Below, piece after piece: positions 9,031 through 17,125 of a stretch of DNA of 46,132 nt. Numbering within the stretch: position 1 is the first letter of the stretch; each line of letters starts with the position of its first letter. The notes under the pieces were generated by a model. It saw only the letters and a program-made list of their open reading frames with translations. It ran no database searches and had not been told where the DNA came from. Origin of the DNA: [Flexibacter] sp. ATCC 35208 (lineage in GTDB: Bacteria > Bacteroidota > Bacteroidia > Chitinophagales > Chitinophagaceae). The position numbers and the translations under genes are program-made. The stretch spans positions 1 through 46,132 of the forward strand of contig NZ_MTKN01000067.1 in the NCBI RefSeq assembly GCF_001975825.1, written 5' to 3'.

Positions 9031-9286
9031 ACAAAGATGAATAATAATGTTTTAGTGATTACCGGTATGCACCGGTCCGGCACCTCATTGATCACTCAAT
9101 GGCTGCATAAGTGCGGCCGGCACCAGTGAGTTGTTCAATTTCATACAGACATCTATTCAAACACAAACCAGGCTTTAACAGGCAGTAACTGCATAAACAA
9201 AGATGAATAATAACGTTTTAGTGATTACCGGTATGCACCGGTCTGGCACCTCATTGATCACTCAATGGCTGCATAAGTGCGGCCTG
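8955..9286 (+). repeat. 166-bp tandem duplication across the cysC/sulfotransferase junction
   Basis: Two abutting copies, 8955-9120 and 9121-9286, differ at only a few bases (for example tttacc/tttaac and taatgt/taacgt). Each contains the end of cysC, the intergenic gap, and the first ~84 bases of the sulfotransferase. Copy 1 supplies the true cysC end; copy 2 supplies the true sulfotransferase start. The high identity suggests a recent event. Confidence 0.93.
9037..9129 (+). pseudogene. Duplicated, truncated start of the sulfotransferase gene
   Basis: The ATG at 9037 opens a 30-residue reading frame identical to the start of the real sulfotransferase, including the PAPS-binding loop TGMHRSGTSL. 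It then runs into copied cysC sequence and stops at TGA (9127-9129). It is a by-product of the 166-bp duplication. If translated it gives a short useless peptide. It also leaves a competing initiation site 166 bp upstream of the functional start. Confidence 0.85.
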
Positions 9287-10033
9287 CACCTGGGCGAACA
9301 ATTCTTAGGTGCCGGCATCGGCAATACAGACGGACATTTTGAGGACCTTGATTTTGTAACAGCACACCAGCAAATTCTGTTAGCGCTTTTTGATTCTGGT
9401 GATGGCACTATCGATACACCGATTTGCGACATCAGCGCAGCGCAGCAACAATCATTACATACACTGGTACAGAAAAAACAACAGGCACAGAGGCAATGGG
9501 GCTGGAAAGATCCCCGTACCTGCCTGTTTTTACGCACTTACAGGGAATTTCTCCCGAATGCAAAATACCTGGTTATATTAAGAGACTATCGCAGCGTAGT
9601 CAGTTCTCTTGTGAGCCGCCATCATAAAAAGACAGATCTGAAATATGCGGCAAAGGGTGGCATCCGGCAATTTATCTGGAAATATTTCAAAAGAGATCTC
9701 CGCAAAAAGAAACTTTTGCAGGCGTACAGTGAAGCTTATCTTAAAACATGGATCCTGTATAATAAAGAGATACATCAACATCTACTATTACAACCCGAAG
9801 GAACTTACCTCGTGGTAGATCAGACGCGTTTATCGGCTACTAATCAGGAGATCTTTGATCACCTCACAAAGGAATGGCAGCTGGATTTAAACTATCACGA
9901 CTTTGCAAAAGTTTACAAAGAAAAACTACTGAGTGAGGTATGGGATGTGGCGACGTATGTAAAAGATAAAAGTCTGCTGGCCGAAGCCGAAGCATTACAG
10001 GCTAAGTTATTATTACATAGCTTATTAAAATAA
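9203..10033 (+). CDS. Sulfotransferase family protein
   Basis: 276 aa. The 5'-phosphosulfate-binding loop TGMHRSGTSLI lies at residues 9-19, WGWKDPRT at 99-106, and the 3'-phosphate-binding segment RDYRSVVSSLVSR at 127-139 (Arg127 and Ser135). These are typical of bacterial PAPS-dependent sulfotransferases. No signal peptide or membrane segment is seen, so it is cytosolic or peripheral. It follows cysC directly, which should make its PAPS. The acceptor (lipid, glycan or small molecule) cannot be read from sequence; there are no glycosyltransferases beside it to give a clue. The start at 9203 is in the second copy of the duplication and opens the only full-length frame. Confidence 0.85.
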   Translation: MNNNVLVITGMHRSGTSLITQWLHKCGLHLGEQFLGAGIGNTDGHFEDLDFVTAHQQILLALFDSGDGTIDTPICDISAAQQQSLHTLVQKKQQAQRQWGWKDPRTCLFLRTYREFLPNAKYLVILRDYRSVVSSLVSRHHKKTDLKYAAKGGIRQFIWKYFKRDLRKKKLLQAYSEAYLKTWILYNKEIHQHLLLQPEGTYLVVDQTRLSATNQEIFDHLTKEWQLDLNYHDFAKVYKEKLLSEVWDVATYVKDKSLLAEAEALQAKLLLHSLLK

Positions 10034-10061
10034 TTTGTTATTTTGCGCGCTTTAGCGCCAC

Positions 10062-11336
10062 ATGGAAAATTACAGCATCATCATGCTTATACTGGGTGTC
10101 ATGATGGCACTCTCGGCATTTGCAGATAAACTCAAGAAACCGTATCCTGTATTGCTCGTTACTGCGGGTATTGCACTGGGTTTCGTACCTGGTATGCCAC
10201 AGATCACGATCAGTCCGGAAATCGTATTCCTGATATTCCTCCCTCCCATGCTGTATGATGCGGCATGTAATATCAACGTACAGGAATTTAGAAATAATGG
10301 TAAGACCATCAATACGCTGGCCTTTACGGTAGTGTTCATCACTACCGGGGGTATTGCGCTATTGGCACATTTTCTCATGGGGATGCCATGGCCGTTAGCC
10401 TTCGTGCTGGGAGCCGTTTTATCCGCTACAGATGCGGTGGCTGCTACGAGTATCACGAAGGGACTGGGCCTCACTCACAAAACACTCACCATCCTCGAAG
10501 GAGAAAGTCTCATCAATGATGCCTCCGGTCTGATCGCTTACCGTTTTGCAGTAGCGGCAGTAGCGGGTAGTTCATTTATCTGGTACAAAGCAGGCGGACA
10601 ATTTATATTGCTCCTTGCTGGTGGGGTGCTGCTAGGAGCTGTTGCGGGAAAATTGTTACAATTCATTTTACATCATACCAGGCAGAATGGTATTGTAGCC
10701 ATCAGCTTTACATTGCTATTTCCTTTTGTAACGTATTCACTGGCGGAAGACCTGCATGTATCAGGCGTGATCGCGGTAGTCGTATTAGGTGTATTTACGA
10801 CCAGACTTACCAGTATGTATTTTCCTGCTGCTACAAAAGCGCAATCCAAAGCGTTCTGGGATATTATCGTTTTCATCCTGAACGGACTTGTATTCATCCT
10901 CATCGGTCTGGAATTTCCTTACGTAATTCATAATGTAAAGAGTATACAGATCCTGCCACTGATAGGGTATAGTTTCCTGATAGTATTCGTGACCATTGCC
11001 ATTCGCGTGGTACGCATCTTTTTAGAGAGTCACAGGCACTACCTTACTTTTCGTAAAACCGGTACGGACAGGCATAAAAAAGCATTGCTGGACTGGAAGA
11101 CATGTCTCATTGTAGGTTGGTCCGGCATGCGTGGAATTGTATCGCTGGCCACCGCACTGGCGCTACCGGAGAAACTGGATAGCGGAGCGCCATTCCCACA
11201 AAGGGATACCATTATTTTCATTGCAGTAATGGTCGTCGTTATTTCTCTAGTTATGCAGGGGCTTACACTGCCGTTGCTGGTAAAATGGTTGAAACTTAAA
11301 CCTGATGGGCGTAGGCATCGATTACAGGAAGCATGA
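10062..11336 (+). CDS. Na+/H+ antiporter, CPA1 family
   Basis: 424 aa with about 12 hydrophobic segments. Diagnostic CPA1 features are FLIFLPPMLYDAA (residues 57-68), SATDAVAATSI with Asp124, and EGESLINDASGL with the Asn152/Asp153 ion-binding pair. It exchanges cytosolic Na+ (or K+) for protons at the inner membrane. It lacks the long C-terminal cytoplasmic tail of some NhaP-type proteins. It begins 28 bp after the sulfotransferase and may be co-transcribed with it, though a functional link is not evident. Confidence 0.9.
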   Translation: MENYSIIMLILGVMMALSAFADKLKKPYPVLLVTAGIALGFVPGMPQITISPEIVFLIFLPPMLYDAACNINVQEFRNNGKTINTLAFTVVFITTGGIALLAHFLMGMPWPLAFVLGAVLSATDAVAATSITKGLGLTHKTLTILEGESLINDASGLIAYRFAVAAVAGSSFIWYKAGGQFILLLAGGVLLGAVAGKLLQFILHHTRQNGIVAISFTLLFPFVTYSLAEDLHVSGVIAVVVLGVFTTRLTSMYFPAATKAQSKAFWDIIVFILNGLVFILIGLEFPYVIHNVKSIQILPLIGYSFLIVFVTIAIRVVRIFLESHRHYLTFRKTGTDRHKKALLDWKTCLIVGWSGMRGIVSLATALALPEKLDSGAPFPQRDTIIFIAVMVVVISLVMQGLTLPLLVKWLKLKPDGRRHRLQEA

Positions 11337-11382
11337 TTTAATCACCTGAAAGGTAAGATGTACAGGTCACAGGTAGCGTAAA

Positions 11383-12225
11383 TTAATAAGTACGTGTTCG
11401 GCCTATATAAATATTCTTCGCATACAGGTACGTATCTGCCGTAGGCCCGGGTGTTCCACTGGATCCTTCCATTTGCATGTTAATGATCACATACAGTGGT
11501 TTGCCTACAAAATTGGCATTGTGTACCGCTTTCCATACACCGTCTATATAGTAGTGAATGTCTACATTGGTATCACTTACCTTCGTGATCCATGCCCGGT
11601 AAGTATGCCAGCTACCTGGTGAAGACACTGTGGTCAAAGTACTGGATACATCGGAGGATGTTCTGAAAGTGTTCTGCCAGTTGGTAGCGCTTCCTTTGAA
11701 CTCCATGATATCGCTTTCAGGAGGCCAGCTGTTCACACCGGTGAGCCAGAAAGCTGGCCAGGAGCCGGTAACAGTAGGTACCTGAAAATCGCATTTTACT
11801 TCCCAGTTGGGAAACTGGTCATTGACCAGCACATGTTCTTTTGTATTGACTGCACCTGAATGATAATGAATGGCCAGATAAGGACTGGATGAGCTGGTGC
11901 CCTCGTCCCAGGTGATCTTTGCCGCTTTGATAGTGAGCACACCGTTGTTCAGGTAAATGTGGTTGTGATCTGTACTGCTGCCATACATACGTGCAGTACC
12001 GTTATGATCGGAGCCCCATGGATAAAGGTAGTTCCATGCAGCTTCAAAAGCTGTGTAATCGGCAAATGAATTGCCATCTAATACCGTTTCCCATGTTTCG
12101 GCAGCTTCGGCAGCAGCGATGGTTTTCGCGCTGACGGCGGCAGGGACTTTCTCCTGCCATTGCTTACCACAGGAAGTTAAAAAAGGGATGCTTAAAGCTA
12201 GCAGTACTACAGTTATGATTTTCAT
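11383..12225 (-). CDS. Glycoside hydrolase family 16 lipoprotein
   Basis: 280 aa from the ATG at 12225. I choose this start because it opens directly with a lipoprotein signal (MKIITVVLLALSIPFLTSC, lipobox LTSC). An upstream in-frame ATG at 12279 would add an unlikely 18-residue leader. The active-site motif ESDIMEF fits the GH16 ExDxxE pattern, flanked by SWPAFWLTGVNSWPP and WHTYRAWITKV. YYIDGVWKAV and PLYVIINMQMEG match the late beta strands. GH16 covers laminarinases, agarases, carrageenases and xyloglucan enzymes; which applies is not clear. It is probably anchored in the outer membrane or periplasm. It stands alone and converges on the antiporter gene. Confidence 0.87.
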   Translation of the reverse strand: MKIITVVLLALSIPFLTSCGKQWQEKVPAAVSAKTIAAAEAAETWETVLDGNSFADYTAFEAAWNYLYPWGSDHNGTARMYGSSTDHNHIYLNNGVLTIKAAKITWDEGTSSSSPYLAIHYHSGAVNTKEHVLVNDQFPNWEVKCDFQVPTVTGSWPAFWLTGVNSWPPESDIMEFKGSATNWQNTFRTSSDVSSTLTTVSSPGSWHTYRAWITKVSDTNVDIHYYIDGVWKAVHNANFVGKPLYVIINMQMEGSSGTPGPTADTYLYAKNIYIGRTRTY

Positions 12226-12328
12226 AGAGTGGAAAGGTTTATGGATGAACAAAATGCTCCTGTGACCTGTACCACTCAATGATACGCCATTTTCCCGTGG
12301 GGGAATAGCAGTATTATAACCCTGATTA

Positions 12329-12638
12329 CTTAAATATGAACCTTATTCATTCTAATAGTAGCCTTATTACACAGGTACTACACAGTTCTTCATGCTTAAG
12401 TGCAGCATATTAGTTCCTTAGTTGCTGAATGAATTAAGACCTCTTATCAGGCATCAGGCCAGATGCAAAGCTTCGCCAATCCGCTTAAATATGAACCTTA
12501 TTCATTCTTACAGCAGCCTTATTACACAGGTACTATAGTTCTTCATGCTTAAGTGCAGCATATTAATTCCTTAGTTGCTGAATGAATTAAAACACCTCTT
12601 ATCAGGCATCAGGCCAGATGCAAAGCTTCGCCAATCCG
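12329..12638. repeat. 155-bp tandem duplication at the MBL-fold gene 3' end
   Basis: Two abutting units, about 12329-12483 and 12484-12638, with small differences. Each includes the last nine or so codons and stop of the leftward MBL-fold gene (ending at 12609) plus ~125 bp of downstream DNA with a gcttaagtgcagcatat segment. The left-hand unit is therefore a copy of a gene end with no gene attached. Confidence 0.9.
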
Positions 12639-13619
12639 GAGCGGCTTGATCCGCTTTTCCAATCCGTGCGCTGTAGCAACCTGTTTAAACACTTTTAGCG
12701 GCATATCAAGTGGCTCATCAGACAAATCAAAAGTTCCAAAGTGCATAGGAATGGCATGCCCTGCATTAAGTTCTTCCATGGCCTTAATAGCGAGTGCCGG
12801 GGACTGATGTACCGGATGCATGAACCACTCCGGCTCAAACGCACCAATACCCAGCAAAGCATAATCAAATCCACCAAACACTTCTTTCAATTGCTGGTAA
12901 TGGGTATCATACCCACTGTCGCCACCAAAATAAATACGACGTTGCGCAGACTCTATTACAAACCCACCCCATAAGCGGCGGTTGGTATCAAAAGCGCCCC
13001 GCTTGCCCCAGTGGCGTGCAGGCACATACGTGATCTTCACATCTTCTGTCAGGTATTGCTGGTACCAACCGGCTTCCTGGATCAGTTCTGAACCGGTAAA
13101 CTCCTTTAATAAAGGTTCCATGCCTAATCCCGTAAGATAAGTCGCTTTCGGGTTGTTCCTTGCTAACCGTTGCAATGTAGGTTTATCACAATGATCACGA
13201 TGATCATGAGAGAGCAGGATGTAATCCAGTTTGGTTAATAGAATCGGGTTCACTGGAAACGGAGACACTCTTTTCACTGCGAGGATATCGCCAAATACAG
13301 GATCGGTCAGCAGGCGAACACCGCCTATGCGAATAAAGAACGTACAATGGCCCAGCCATGCAATCACATCATCATCTCCATTCCGCCAGGCTGCATCTGT
13401 CAATACTTCGGGCTTCCAGCGCAGTTTTTCCTTCTCCGCTTTGAAAGGGTTTTCTTTCATCTTCCAGCGGAGTACTTCCATGAATGACGGGGAGTATGGA
13501 TGTTGCAGATTTACATAACGTCCACGTGCATCAACCGGAGTTCCTTTCCAGTCTTCATCTTTTATAATCGTTTCCAATGCTACATTGTTCACGTAACCGG
13601 CTGCCATGATTGCTTCCAT
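12609..13619 (-). CDS. MBL-fold metallohydrolase (UlaG / NAPE-PLD-like)
   Basis: 336 aa, no signal peptide. Metal motif SHDHRDHCD (HxHxDH) near residue 155, preceded by WLGHCTFFIRIGGVRLLTDPVFGD, then PARHWGKRGAFDTNRRLWGGFVIE, YFGGDSGY with the bridging Asp, and a late PMHFGTF His. This arrangement fits the NAPE-PLD/UlaG branch of zinc-dependent phosphodiesterases and lactonases. The substrate is unknown. It starts 28 bp after the ECF sigma factor ends and is probably the last gene of that operon. Its 3' end is duplicated downstream. Confidence 0.85.
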   Translation of the reverse strand: MEAIMAAGYVNNVALETIIKDEDWKGTPVDARGRYVNLQHPYSPSFMEVLRWKMKENPFKAEKEKLRWKPEVLTDAAWRNGDDDVIAWLGHCTFFIRIGGVRLLTDPVFGDILAVKRVSPFPVNPILLTKLDYILLSHDHRDHCDKPTLQRLARNNPKATYLTGLGMEPLLKEFTGSELIQEAGWYQQYLTEDVKITYVPARHWGKRGAFDTNRRLWGGFVIESAQRRIYFGGDSGYDTHYQQLKEVFGGFDYALLGIGAFEPEWFMHPVHQSPALAIKAMEELNAGHAIPMHFGTFDLSDEPLDMPLKVFKQVATAHGLEKRIKPLRIGEALHLA

Positions 13620-13646
13620 AGATTTAAATATGCCTAAAGATAATGT

Positions 13647-14888
13647 CTACAAATTTAACTTTGACAACATCTTCCTGATATAATTTGCTTCTGCTGAAGA
13701 TCTTGTCTGGTCAAGGGTTTTAGAAAAATATACGGCGGCCTGAGCATGATTATTTTCTTGCATATAGAGTTTGCCAAGTGTGGCATTCAGCAGGTAATAA
13801 CTGTTCATAAATGGGGAGCGTTGCAAGTTGTGTAACAGGGTAAATGCATTGTTCACCTCGCCGGCATAATACAATGCAATCGCATAGTTTAATTCTACAA
13901 ATGGATTTGGTAATAACTGTTTATACAATTGCGCGATCGTTTGCCAGTCAGTCGTTGCAAATGATGTGGCCGTGCTGTGCAGCCAGGCAATGTATGCTTC
14001 AATATGATATGAAGAAAGCAGTGATCCTTTCGATTGATGAAAGTAATAGTCTCCCAATTTTATCAGGTCCTGGTTCCACAATGAACGATCCTGTTGTTCC
14101 AGGTCTAGCAACTCTCCATTTTCATCAAAACGGGCCTTAAAACGGGCGGCATTTAACAACATAAGCGCATATAAGGCAAGGGTGTCGATATTGCCCATTT
14201 GGCTATCTAAAATCGCTTTATTAAGGATCAGGGCTTCTTCACAAAGGTCTTCTCTTAAAAGCTCCTTTCCTTCTGCAGAAGTGTGGCCTTCGTTAAAAAT
14301 GAGGTAAATGATTTTGTGTACGATGGGTAACCGCTGCTGCATGGCTTCAGGTGCGGGGGGAATAAGGAGGAGCTTTTCTTCTCTGATCTTTTGTCTGGCC
14401 CTCAGTAGCAATTTATCTATCCCATCGATGGTCATTCCCAGCAGACTGGCAATAGTGGCTACTTTGAAGTTGATCACATACTTCAGGGTGATCACGACCT
14501 GTACTTTAGGCGCCAGGTCGGGATGAGCGCAGGCAAATAGTAAACGAAGCTGTTCATCGTCCGGAAATTCAGCAGAAAAGGTGATGGCTGGGGATACCAA
14601 CTCCGGAGCAGGTTCCGGCGCCTGGTGAAGGCGAAGGAATTTTTTATCCGCTTTCAGTTTGTTTAATGCTTTATTTCTGCATACGGTGAAAATCCAGCCG
14701 GCGGGATTATCCGGCAGCTGCTTTTCCCAGAGGGATAATGCAGCTGCAAAGGCATCCTGAACAAGGTCTTCTGCTGTTTCCAGGTCTATGTCTTTTGAGA
14801 AGCGCAACAGGGAAGCGACCATTTTGCCAAAGTGTTGTTTGTATAAATGGTCTATTTCCTTTTGCACGTTTTTAAGTGGTTCAGCCAT
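13647..14888 (-). CDS. ECF sigma factor with long C-terminal TPR-like extension (ECF42 type)
   Basis: 413 aa from the ATG at 14888 (MAEPLKNVQKE). A longer in-frame start at 14909 falls in repeat-derived sequence. Residues ~10-170 are sigma-70 region 2 (SLLRFSKDIDLETAEDLVQDAFAAAL, WIFTVCRNKALNKLK) and region 4 (TLKYVINFKVATIASLLGMTIDGIDKLLLRARQKIR). Residues ~180-413 are a helical extension with EGHTS, ALMLLNAARFKAR and repeated YxLNATLGKLYM-like helices. This is the plan of the ECF42 group, which has no anti-sigma partner and is genetically tied to DGPF proteins. The next gene upstream is a DGPF protein, as expected. Confidence 0.85.
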   Translation of the reverse strand: MAEPLKNVQKEIDHLYKQHFGKMVASLLRFSKDIDLETAEDLVQDAFAAALSLWEKQLPDNPAGWIFTVCRNKALNKLKADKKFLRLHQAPEPAPELVSPAITFSAEFPDDEQLRLLFACAHPDLAPKVQVVITLKYVINFKVATIASLLGMTIDGIDKLLLRARQKIREEKLLLIPPAPEAMQQRLPIVHKIIYLIFNEGHTSAEGKELLREDLCEEALILNKAILDSQMGNIDTLALYALMLLNAARFKARFDENGELLDLEQQDRSLWNQDLIKLGDYYFHQSKGSLLSSYHIEAYIAWLHSTATSFATTDWQTIAQLYKQLLPNPFVELNYAIALYYAGEVNNAFTLLHNLQRSPFMNSYYLLNATLGKLYMQENNHAQAAVYFSKTLDQTRSSAEANYIRKMLSKLNL

Positions 14889-15341
14889 TGGGGGAATTAT
14901 ATGGATCAACCTTCCCGGGATTATATGATTTAACCATTCTTTGAATTGTATGGATCAACCATTCGGGAAATTATTTAGATCAACCTTTCCGGGATTATAT
15001 GATTTAACCATTCTTTGAATTGTATGGATCAACCATTCGGGAAATTATTTAGATCAACCTTTCCGGAATTATATGATTTAACCATTTTTTGAATTATATG
15101 GATCAACCATTCGGGAAATTATATAGATCAACCTTCCCGGGATTACATGGCTTAACCATTTTTTGAATTATATGGATCAACCATTCGGGAAATTATATAG
15201 ATCAACCTTCCCGGGATTATATGGTTTAACCATTCTTTGAATTGTATGGATCAACCATTCGGGAAATTATTTAGATCAACCTTTCCGGAATTACATGGCG
15301 TAACCATTTTTTGAATTATATGGATCAACCATTCGGGAAAT
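14889..15341. repeat. 74-bp minisatellite, about six copies, built of three ~25-bp subunits
   Basis: The tttgaat landmark recurs at 14940, 15014, 15088, 15162, 15236 and 15310, exactly 74 bp apart. Each unit is three related 24-25 bp pieces of the type ttrtatggatcaaccattcg, so it is a higher-order repeat. It fills the whole gap between the DGPF stop (15325) and the ECF start (14888). The DGPF stop codon lies in the last unit. The sigma start ATGGCTGAACC resembles the subunit ATGGTTGATCC. There are no unique spacers, so it is not CRISPR. Confidence 0.93.
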
Positions 15342-15681
15342 CTGTCACCATGATAGGTCTTACTTCTATTTCCAGCTCTCCCCGCTGTACGATTGGACAG
15401 GTTTGCGCCAGCGCAGCTGCCTGTTCCAGATTTTCTGCATTGATCAGGATGTAACCACTTACACCTTCTTTGGCTTCAATGAATGGGCCGTCGGATATAA
15501 TGGCATCTTTAGTAACGTACCGGCCTTCGGTCCATAAAGGCTCACCTCCTACAAAATTGCCAGTGGCAGCGAGGCCTTCCACCCATGCTGTCATTTCTTT
15601 GATGCCATAATCCCTGTCTTTGTCTGTGTATTCTTTTAACTTTTGCAGGTCTTCCCTGATGAGGAGCATGAATTTTTCCAT
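15325..15681 (-). CDS. DGPF-domain (YCII-related) protein
   Basis: 118 aa. It has the signature ISDGPFIEAKEGVSGYILI at about residues 71-89 and a C-terminal ferredoxin-like strand pattern ending GELEIEVRPIM. DGPF proteins are small YCII-like proteins of unknown biochemistry that accompany ECF42 sigma factors and are thought to be their targets or partners. Here the sigma gene lies downstream on the same strand, past the 74-bp array. The start overlaps the end of the small membrane protein gene by 46 bp. The last codons and the stop come from repeat sequence, so the natural C-terminus may have been rewritten. Confidence 0.85.
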   Translation of the reverse strand: MEKFMLLIREDLQKLKEYTDKDRDYGIKEMTAWVEGLAATGNFVGGEPLWTEGRYVTKDAIISDGPFIEAKEGVSGYILINAENLEQAAALAQTCPIVQRGELEIEVRPIMVTDFPNG

Positions 15682-16034
15682 AAGTGAACAGTACTTTTAA
15701 ATATAAGATAACAAAGGGAAACAATACACATTGCAATCAGGCCCCAGCGAAGCCAGGTGGCCACTGTAAACGAAATACCGATACCGGTACCAAGGGCGAT
15801 CCAGGCGGCCAGGCAAAGGGGGCACTTGGGTATTAATATGAGAAGGATACCTGGCAGGAGCATACGAATGGGGCGGCAGTTACACTTCATTCGTGATAGC
15901 ACGCCAGAATCGCAATTCTTCATGATTGACGACACACTACCAGAATCGCAATTCTTCACGTATGACGGCACACTACCGGAATCACAATTCTTCACGTACG
16001 ACTCCCCACCACTGGCCTCGCAATTCCCCCTCAT
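15636..16034 (-). CDS. Small membrane protein with PKCPLCLAAW motif and Cys-repeat N-terminal extension
   Basis: 132 aa from the ATG at 16034, whose ATGA overlaps the DUF899 stop. The C-terminal ~75 residues look like a known type of small bacterial membrane protein: MKCNCRPIRMLLPGILLILI, then PKCPLCLAAWIALGTGIG, and a second hydrophobic stretch WGLIAMCIVSLCYLIF. The N-terminal ~50 residues are three copies of a 12-residue repeat (VKNCDSGSVSSI type) encoded by a 36-bp tandem DNA repeat. A shorter protein starting at MKCNC (near 15891) is also possible, leaving the repeats non-coding. The family has no assigned function; paired cysteines suggest thiol or metal chemistry. Confidence 0.55.
   Translation of the reverse strand: MRGNCEASGGESYVKNCDSGSVPSYVKNCDSGSVSSIMKNCDSGVLSRMKCNCRPIRMLLPGILLILIPKCPLCLAAWIALGTGIGISFTVATWLRWGLIAMCIVSLCYLIFKSTVHLWKNSCSSSGKTCKS
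15906..16025. repeat. 36-bp tandem repeat, three copies plus a partial
   Basis: Units begin at about 15906, 15942 and 15978 (agaatcgcaattcttca type), with a diverged fourth at 16014. The period is a multiple of three and keeps the membrane-protein frame open, giving CDSGS-type repeats. The array is immediately downstream of the DUF899 stop codon. Confidence 0.8.
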
Positions 16035-16744
16035 GAGTGACAACATTTATGTTCGCTCACCACTTCATATTTATCGTGATGGCGCACCCAATCCTGCAAC
16101 CCATTCTCCTCATTCCGCCCCTTAGGCATAAGGTCCAGTATCACATAAGTCCCCAGCAATTCCTCATTGCCTCTGGCATAAGAGGAATAGGTATGAAAGA
16201 TCTGCCCGCTTTCATCCTTGTAAAATACACTGATACCCGGCAATTCCTCACCACCAAATTTACTATTCTCGTAATTGTAATATACAGTATCCTCCTTTTT
16301 AAATGATACATGATAATCAAAATTGAAGTTGTTCTGCCCGGAGGAAACCCAGGGAAAGTTCCACCCCATCCGCTTTCTGAAAGCTTCAATAGCGTCTATG
16401 GGCGCTCTTGAAATAGCGGCAAAAGAGACATCGTGGTTGTTCAGGTGTGGAAGGGTACCCGGTACATGGTCCGCCATAAAGGAACAGCCGATACACCCTT
16501 CTTTCCACTCCGGTCCCATCATAAAATGCTGCACCAGGAGCTGGCTACGACCTTCAAACAGGTCTGACAGGGTCACTTTACCGTTGGGGCCGTCAAATAC
16601 ATAGTTTGTATCTACTTTTTTCCAGGGCAGCGACTGCCGCTCTTTTGCCAGCTGGTCGCGGAGGTGGGTGTATTCTTTTTCTTTGACCAGAAAGGCTTTG
16701 CGGGCTTCGACCCATTCAGCATGCGATACGATACGATTTTCCAT
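16031..16744 (-). CDS. DUF899 thioredoxin-like family protein
   Basis: 237 aa. It has the DUF899 features: SHAEWVEARKAFLVKEKEYTHLRDQLAKER cut by a short linker to LPWKKVDTNYVFDGPNG, then QHFMMGPEWKEGCIGCSFMAD with the CxxC-like pair, a WNFPWVSSGQNNFNFDYHVSF segment (residues ~128-148), and a C-terminal WVRHHDKY. The fold is thioredoxin-like, but catalytic activity is not established. It is the first gene of the leftward DUF899 / membrane protein / DGPF / ECF42 / MBL operon. Its promoter should lie in the ~70-bp gap before the divergent YwbE gene. Confidence 0.88.
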   Translation of the reverse strand: MENRIVSHAEWVEARKAFLVKEKEYTHLRDQLAKERQSLPWKKVDTNYVFDGPNGKVTLSDLFEGRSQLLVQHFMMGPEWKEGCIGCSFMADHVPGTLPHLNNHDVSFAAISRAPIDAIEAFRKRMGWNFPWVSSGQNNFNFDYHVSFKKEDTVYYNYENSKFGGEELPGISVFYKDESGQIFHTYSSYARGNEELLGTYVILDLMPKGRNEENGLQDWVRHHDKYEVVSEHKCCHS

Positions 16745-16815
16745 ATTGTGTGGGTTTTATTTCCTTAATGACACAGAGAAATGGAAAATCCGGACAAAGG
16801 ATTTAATTTTATTTC

Positions 16816-17031
16816 ATGAAATCAGAAGGACAATATAGAAAAGACATTTATCCGGGGTTGGAAGTGGGGATCATTCTCAAGAAAGACCAGCGGAGTGGGA
16901 AAATAACTTATGGGATCGTGCAGGATTTGCTGACATCAGCGGCGTTTCATTCCAGGGGGATAAAGGTGAGGCTGGAAGATGGGCAGGTGGGGAGAGTACA
17001 GATGCTGGATACGGATCCCGATCTGGATTGA
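16816..17031 (+). CDS. YwbE family protein (DUF2196)
   Basis: 71 aa, matching the whole length of the family: YPGLEVGIILKKDQRSGK, then LTYGIVQDLLT-like ITYGIVQDLLTSAAFHSRG and IKVRLEDGQVGRVQ. This is a small basic KOW-like beta protein of unknown role. It diverges from the DUF899 operon and is followed by a strong hairpin. Confidence 0.9.
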   Translation: MKSEGQYRKDIYPGLEVGIILKKDQRSGKITYGIVQDLLTSAAFHSRGIKVRLEDGQVGRVQMLDTDPDLD

Positions 17032-17125
17032 TAAAACCTGGTGTAAACTAAAATCAGGATTATCTCACCAAGGTGTAAACCTATAGCCGGACGAGACAAA
17101 AATTGATTTGAATTGAATAAAACAT

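Noticed and set aside
13647..14909. Sigma factor start at 14909
   Set aside because: The added residues derive from the minisatellite; MAEPLKNV at 14888 matches the family start better.
14889..15341. CRISPR array
   Set aside because: Units are contiguous 74-bp repeats without unique spacers and there are no cas genes. The same reasoning excludes the 49-bp (28262-28530) and 36-bp (15906-16025) arrays.
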